Origin: Mucilaginibacter terrigena
GTDB taxonomy: Bacteria > Bacteroidota > Bacteroidia > Sphingobacteriales > Sphingobacteriaceae
Assembly (NCBI RefSeq): GCF_004168255.1
Contig: NZ_SEWG01000001.1
Location: forward strand, 186,001-250,000
Length of the DNA stretch: 64,000 nucleotides
Direction: 5' to 3'
The notes below the pieces were generated by a model. The model saw only the letters and a list, made by a program, of their open reading frames with translations, made no database searches and had not been told where the DNA came from. The stretch's first letter is position 1; each line of letters opens with the position of its first letter. The translations under genes were made by a program, and so were the position numbers. Shown here one piece after another: positions 61,760 through 64,000 of this stretch.

Positions 61760-61912
61760 TATACTGTTGAAAGGTTGTAATGTTTTAAAGTTGGAAAGTT
61801 TTAAGGCTTTACAAGACTAAAGTGGATGAATATTGGAAGGGTTTTAATAGTTCGAAACATATAAAGTGAAAACAACCTTACAACATTCAAACCTTTCAAC
61901 CTTCCAACAAAT
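61760..61912. repeat. Palindromic repeat upstream of topA
   Basis: Left side GTTGAAAGGTTGTAATGTTT with TAAAGTTGGAAAG; right side ACCTTACAACATTCAAACC and TTTCAACCTTCCAACA in inverted orientation. It is the same word family as 59207-59305 and fills the gap between topA and mnmA. Confidence 0.75.
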
Positions 61913-61914
61913 AT

Positions 61915-63003
61915 CTAAATCAAAAACCCACCACCCAGCAGATCACTGCCTTCATAAAATACCGCCGACTGGCCCGGTGCTATGCCCGATACCATGTGGT
62001 CGAACGATACCTTCATGTGGTCGCCAATTTGTACGATCTTACTTTCGGTACCGGCATCTTTGTAGCGGATCTTGGTTACCGCTTCGATGGGTTCTTTAAT
62101 GCTTTCGTATTTGACCAGGTTAAGGTTACGTACCCATGCTTCCTTCTTTTCCAGTTCTTCGATGGTACCCAAAACAACCGTATTGCTTTCGGGCTGAATT
62201 TTGGTAACAAACATGGGTTTGCCCAAAGCAATGCCCAAACCCTTACGCTGGCCTATAGTGTAATAAGGATACCCCAGGTGTTTGCCCACTGCGGTGCCGT
62301 CTGTTAGTACAAAGTTGCCCGGGCCAATACGTTCGTCAAGGTCTTCTACTTTATGCCTTAGAAACGCTCTGTAGTCGTTATCCGGCACAAAGCAGATCTC
62401 GTAGCTTTCGCTTTTGCCCGCCAGTTCCAGTTGGCCCATATCAACAGCCATCTGCCTTATTTCGGGCTTAGAAAAACTGCCTAAAGGAAATTTGGTACGC
62501 GCAAGGTTTTGCTGCGATACGCCCCAAAGCACGTACGACTGGTCTTTATTCTCGTCCTTACCTTTTGATATCACGTAGCGGCCGTTATCCTGCTCGCGGA
62601 TGTTAGCGTAGTGACCGGTCGCGATAAATTCGCAATCCAGCTTATCGGCACGTTTTAAAAGGGCTTCCCATTTAATGTGGGTGTTGCACAGTACGCATGG
62701 GTTAGGGGTGCGGCCGGCAAGGTATTCATCCACAAAGTTATCGATCACAAAATCACCAAACTCGTTACGGATATCCAATATATAATGCGGGAAGCCATAG
62801 CCAACGGCCAGGGCACGCGCATCGTTAATGCTGTCCAGGCTGCAGCAGCCGGTTTCTTTAGAACTGCCACCACTTGCGGCGTAGTCCCAGGTTTTCATGG
62901 TAAGGCCAATAACCTCGTAGCCCTGTTCATGCAGCATAACTGCCGCTACAGAACTATCAACGCCACCACTCATTGCCACTAAGATCCTACCGTGCTTACT
63001 CAT
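61915..63003 (-). CDS. mnmA: tRNA-specific 2-thiouridylase MnmA
   Basis: A 362-residue enzyme that puts sulfur on U34 of tRNAs for Lys, Glu and Gln. The PP-loop SGGVDSSVAAVML is at 14-26, the first catalytic Cys in TPNPCVLCN near 100, and the second in YEICFVPD near 197; GHYANI and FPLGSFSK also fit. The C-terminal beta barrel is complete, ending GSDLLGGGFLI. The promoter box TATCTTTG at 63012-63019 leaves a leader of only about five bases. Confidence 0.97.
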   Translation of the reverse strand: MSKHGRILVAMSGGVDSSVAAVMLHEQGYEVIGLTMKTWDYAASGGSSKETGCCSLDSINDARALAVGYGFPHYILDIRNEFGDFVIDNFVDEYLAGRTPNPCVLCNTHIKWEALLKRADKLDCEFIATGHYANIREQDNGRYVISKGKDENKDQSYVLWGVSQQNLARTKFPLGSFSKPEIRQMAVDMGQLELAGKSESYEICFVPDNDYRAFLRHKVEDLDERIGPGNFVLTDGTAVGKHLGYPYYTIGQRKGLGIALGKPMFVTKIQPESNTVVLGTIEELEKKEAWVRNLNLVKYESIKEPIEAVTKIRYKDAGTESKIVQIGDHMKVSFDHMVSGIAPGQSAVFYEGSDLLGGGFLI

Positions 63004-63011
63004 ATTGAGCG

Positions 63012-63019
63012 CAAAGATA
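63012..63019 (-). promoter_or_regulatory. -7 promoter box (TATCTTTG) for mnmA
   Basis: A perfect TAnnTTTG match nine bases before ATG 63003. Confidence 0.6.
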
Positions 63020-63069
63020 AGGTTTTACACTTTATTGTGTTTATGGCTTGGGTCAGGGGAGGGTAAAAT

Positions 63070-63160
63070 GGGACCGGGATTGAGGGGATTTTATTGATTT
63101 GTTGGATTTTGACCTTTTTATGTCGAAGATTGCCACGTCGCTATCGCTCCTCGCAAAGAC
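63070..63160. repeat. Mixed repeat remnants between mnmA and proA
   Basis: ACCGGGATTGAGGGGATT with GATTT and GGATTTT words (related to the CCGGGATTAA family) is followed by CACGTCGCTATCGCTCCTCG, a degenerate arm of the repeat at 38575-38667. Confidence 0.5.
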
Positions 63161-63173
63161 GATTGGGAAAGAA

Positions 63174-64000
63174 TTACCCCTTTCTCACCTGCCCGCTTCC
63201 CTTCACAATCCACTTGTAGCTCGTCAACTCCTCAAGCCCCATGGGGCCGCGGGCGTGGAGCTTTTGGGTGCTGATGCCAATTTCGGCGCCGAGGCCAAAC
63301 TGGGCGCCATCGGTAAAGGCGGTTGATGTATTTACATAAACCGCGGCGGCATCAACACGGTTTAGGAATGTTTCGATATTAAGCTCATCCTCAGAAATGA
63401 TAGCCTCGCTGTGTTTAGAACTGTTGATGGCGATATGTTCCAAAGCCTGTTGTAGGTTGCTAACAGTTTTAATGGCCATCTTCATCGATAAAAACTCCGT
63501 GCCAAAATGTTCGGGTTGGGCAGGTTCTAAAAGATTGGAAGGGTATAGGCCATCCAACACCTCGTAAGCTTTTTTATCCGCGTAAATAGTTACGCCTTTT
63601 TCGCCCAAAGGTTCGGCGATGTGCAGCAGGTCGCCGATGCGTTTACTGTTGATGATGAGGCAATCCAGCGCGTTACAAACACTTACCCGTCGGGTTTTGG
63701 CGTTATCGATAATGGCGATGGCTTTTTCCAGGTCGCCGGTTTCATCAAAGTAGGTGTGTACTATGCCCGCGCCGGTTTCAATCACGGGCACTTTACTATT
63801 ATCGCGCACGTAATTAATGAGCGATTGACTGCCCCTCGGTATCAATACATCCACATAACCAACAGCATTGAGCAGGGCTTCGGTAGCCTCACGTTCTACA
63901 GGTAGCAAGGTAGCGGCGTTTACATCAATTTGATGTGCAGACAATACGCCGTGAATAACCTTGATGATAGACCGGTTAGAAAAATCAGCATCGCTGCCGC
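63174..64000 (-). CDS. proA: Glutamate-5-semialdehyde dehydrogenase, 5' end beyond window
   Basis: At least 275 residues of ProA, the NADPH-dependent reductase of proline synthesis. The frame runs off the right edge; upstream of the apparent TTG at 63944 it continues in frame as [18 protein letters not shown], a known ProA segment, so the first third of the gene is outside. Present are [29 protein letters not shown], the active-site Cys region [15 protein letters not shown], and [30 protein letters not shown] near the C-terminus. proB may lie upstream beyond the edge but cannot be seen. Confidence 0.95.
   Translation of the reverse strand, partial: GSDADFSNRSIIKVIHGVLSAHQIDVNAATLLPVEREATEALLNAVGYVDVLIPRGSQSLINYVRDNSKVPVIETGAGIVHTYFDETGDLEKAIAIIDNAKTRRVSVCNALDCLIINSKRIGDLLHIAEPLGEKGVTIYADKKAYEVLDGLYPSNLLEPAQPEHFGTEFLSMKMAIKTVSNLQQALEHIAINSSKHSEAIISEDELNIETFLNRVDAAAVYVNTSTAFTDGAQFGLGAEIGISTQKLHARGPMGLEELTSYKWIVKGSGQVRKG

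Overview
The window looks like chromosome of a member of the Bacteroidota, most likely Sphingobacteriaceae (Mucilaginibacter/Pedobacter-like). The signs are a type III glutamine synthetase, an Oar-like TonB-dependent receptor, DUF4468-type and BBP2-like envelope proteins, Bacteroidota-type PurM and ComEC, near absence of Shine-Dalgarno sequences, and many TAnnTTTG boxes (the Bacteroidota -7 promoter element) just upstream of genes. I saw no rRNA, tRNA, CRISPR array, insertion sequence or prophage. The assignment rests on gene content, not on a database search.

Layout. 1-6.4 kb: an outer-membrane barrel protein; an aspartate-type aminotransferase; a tight operon of cation exporter, NUDIX hydrolase, BioA and a ferritin-like protein; a secreted DUF4412-like protein. 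6.5-20.4 kb: housekeeping genes (ComEC, MerR, AlaS, GatB, a TlpA-like thioredoxin, an OmpR-type response regulator, RluA, Rrf2) mixed with lineage-specific proteins (a 13-residue-repeat secreted protein, a histone H1-like protein, a small repeat lipoprotein, a TPR membrane protein with only an H-box). 20.4-32.5 kb: a frameshifted SelW-like gene, carboxylesterase, LpdA, a TonB-dependent receptor, PurM, a ClC transporter and type III glutamine synthetase. 33-38.6 kb: porin, DUF4468 protein, TonB, PurL and a VOC protein. 38.7-44.8 kb: a giant alpha-2-macroglobulin and a second VOC protein.

45.1-57.0 kb is the most distinctive region. It is one apparent minus-strand operon, transcribed from 57,017 down to 45,084: single-domain response regulator, phosphoglycosyl transferase carrying a degenerate receiver domain, half-length TolC, Wzz/BY-kinase-like protein with a decayed kinase site, a 45-residue membrane protein, O-antigen ligase/polymerase-like protein, hexapeptide acyltransferase, flippase, processive-type GT2, and a one-module A-T-TE nonribosomal peptide synthetase. 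It reads as an exopolysaccharide assembly and export line with built-in two-component control and an amino-acid-activating enzyme. 57.3-64 kb returns to housekeeping: a gluconokinase-like kinase, a hypothetical protein, TopA, MnmA and ProA (cut by the right edge).

Intergenic regions carry several dispersed palindromic repeat families. One of them supplies the stop codons of three different genes, and a related pair flanks topA. Several genes (alaS, merR, purM, nearly mnmA) have the promoter box so close to the start codon that their mRNAs should be leaderless. This also corrects several starts that open-reading-frame extension alone would place inside the promoter.
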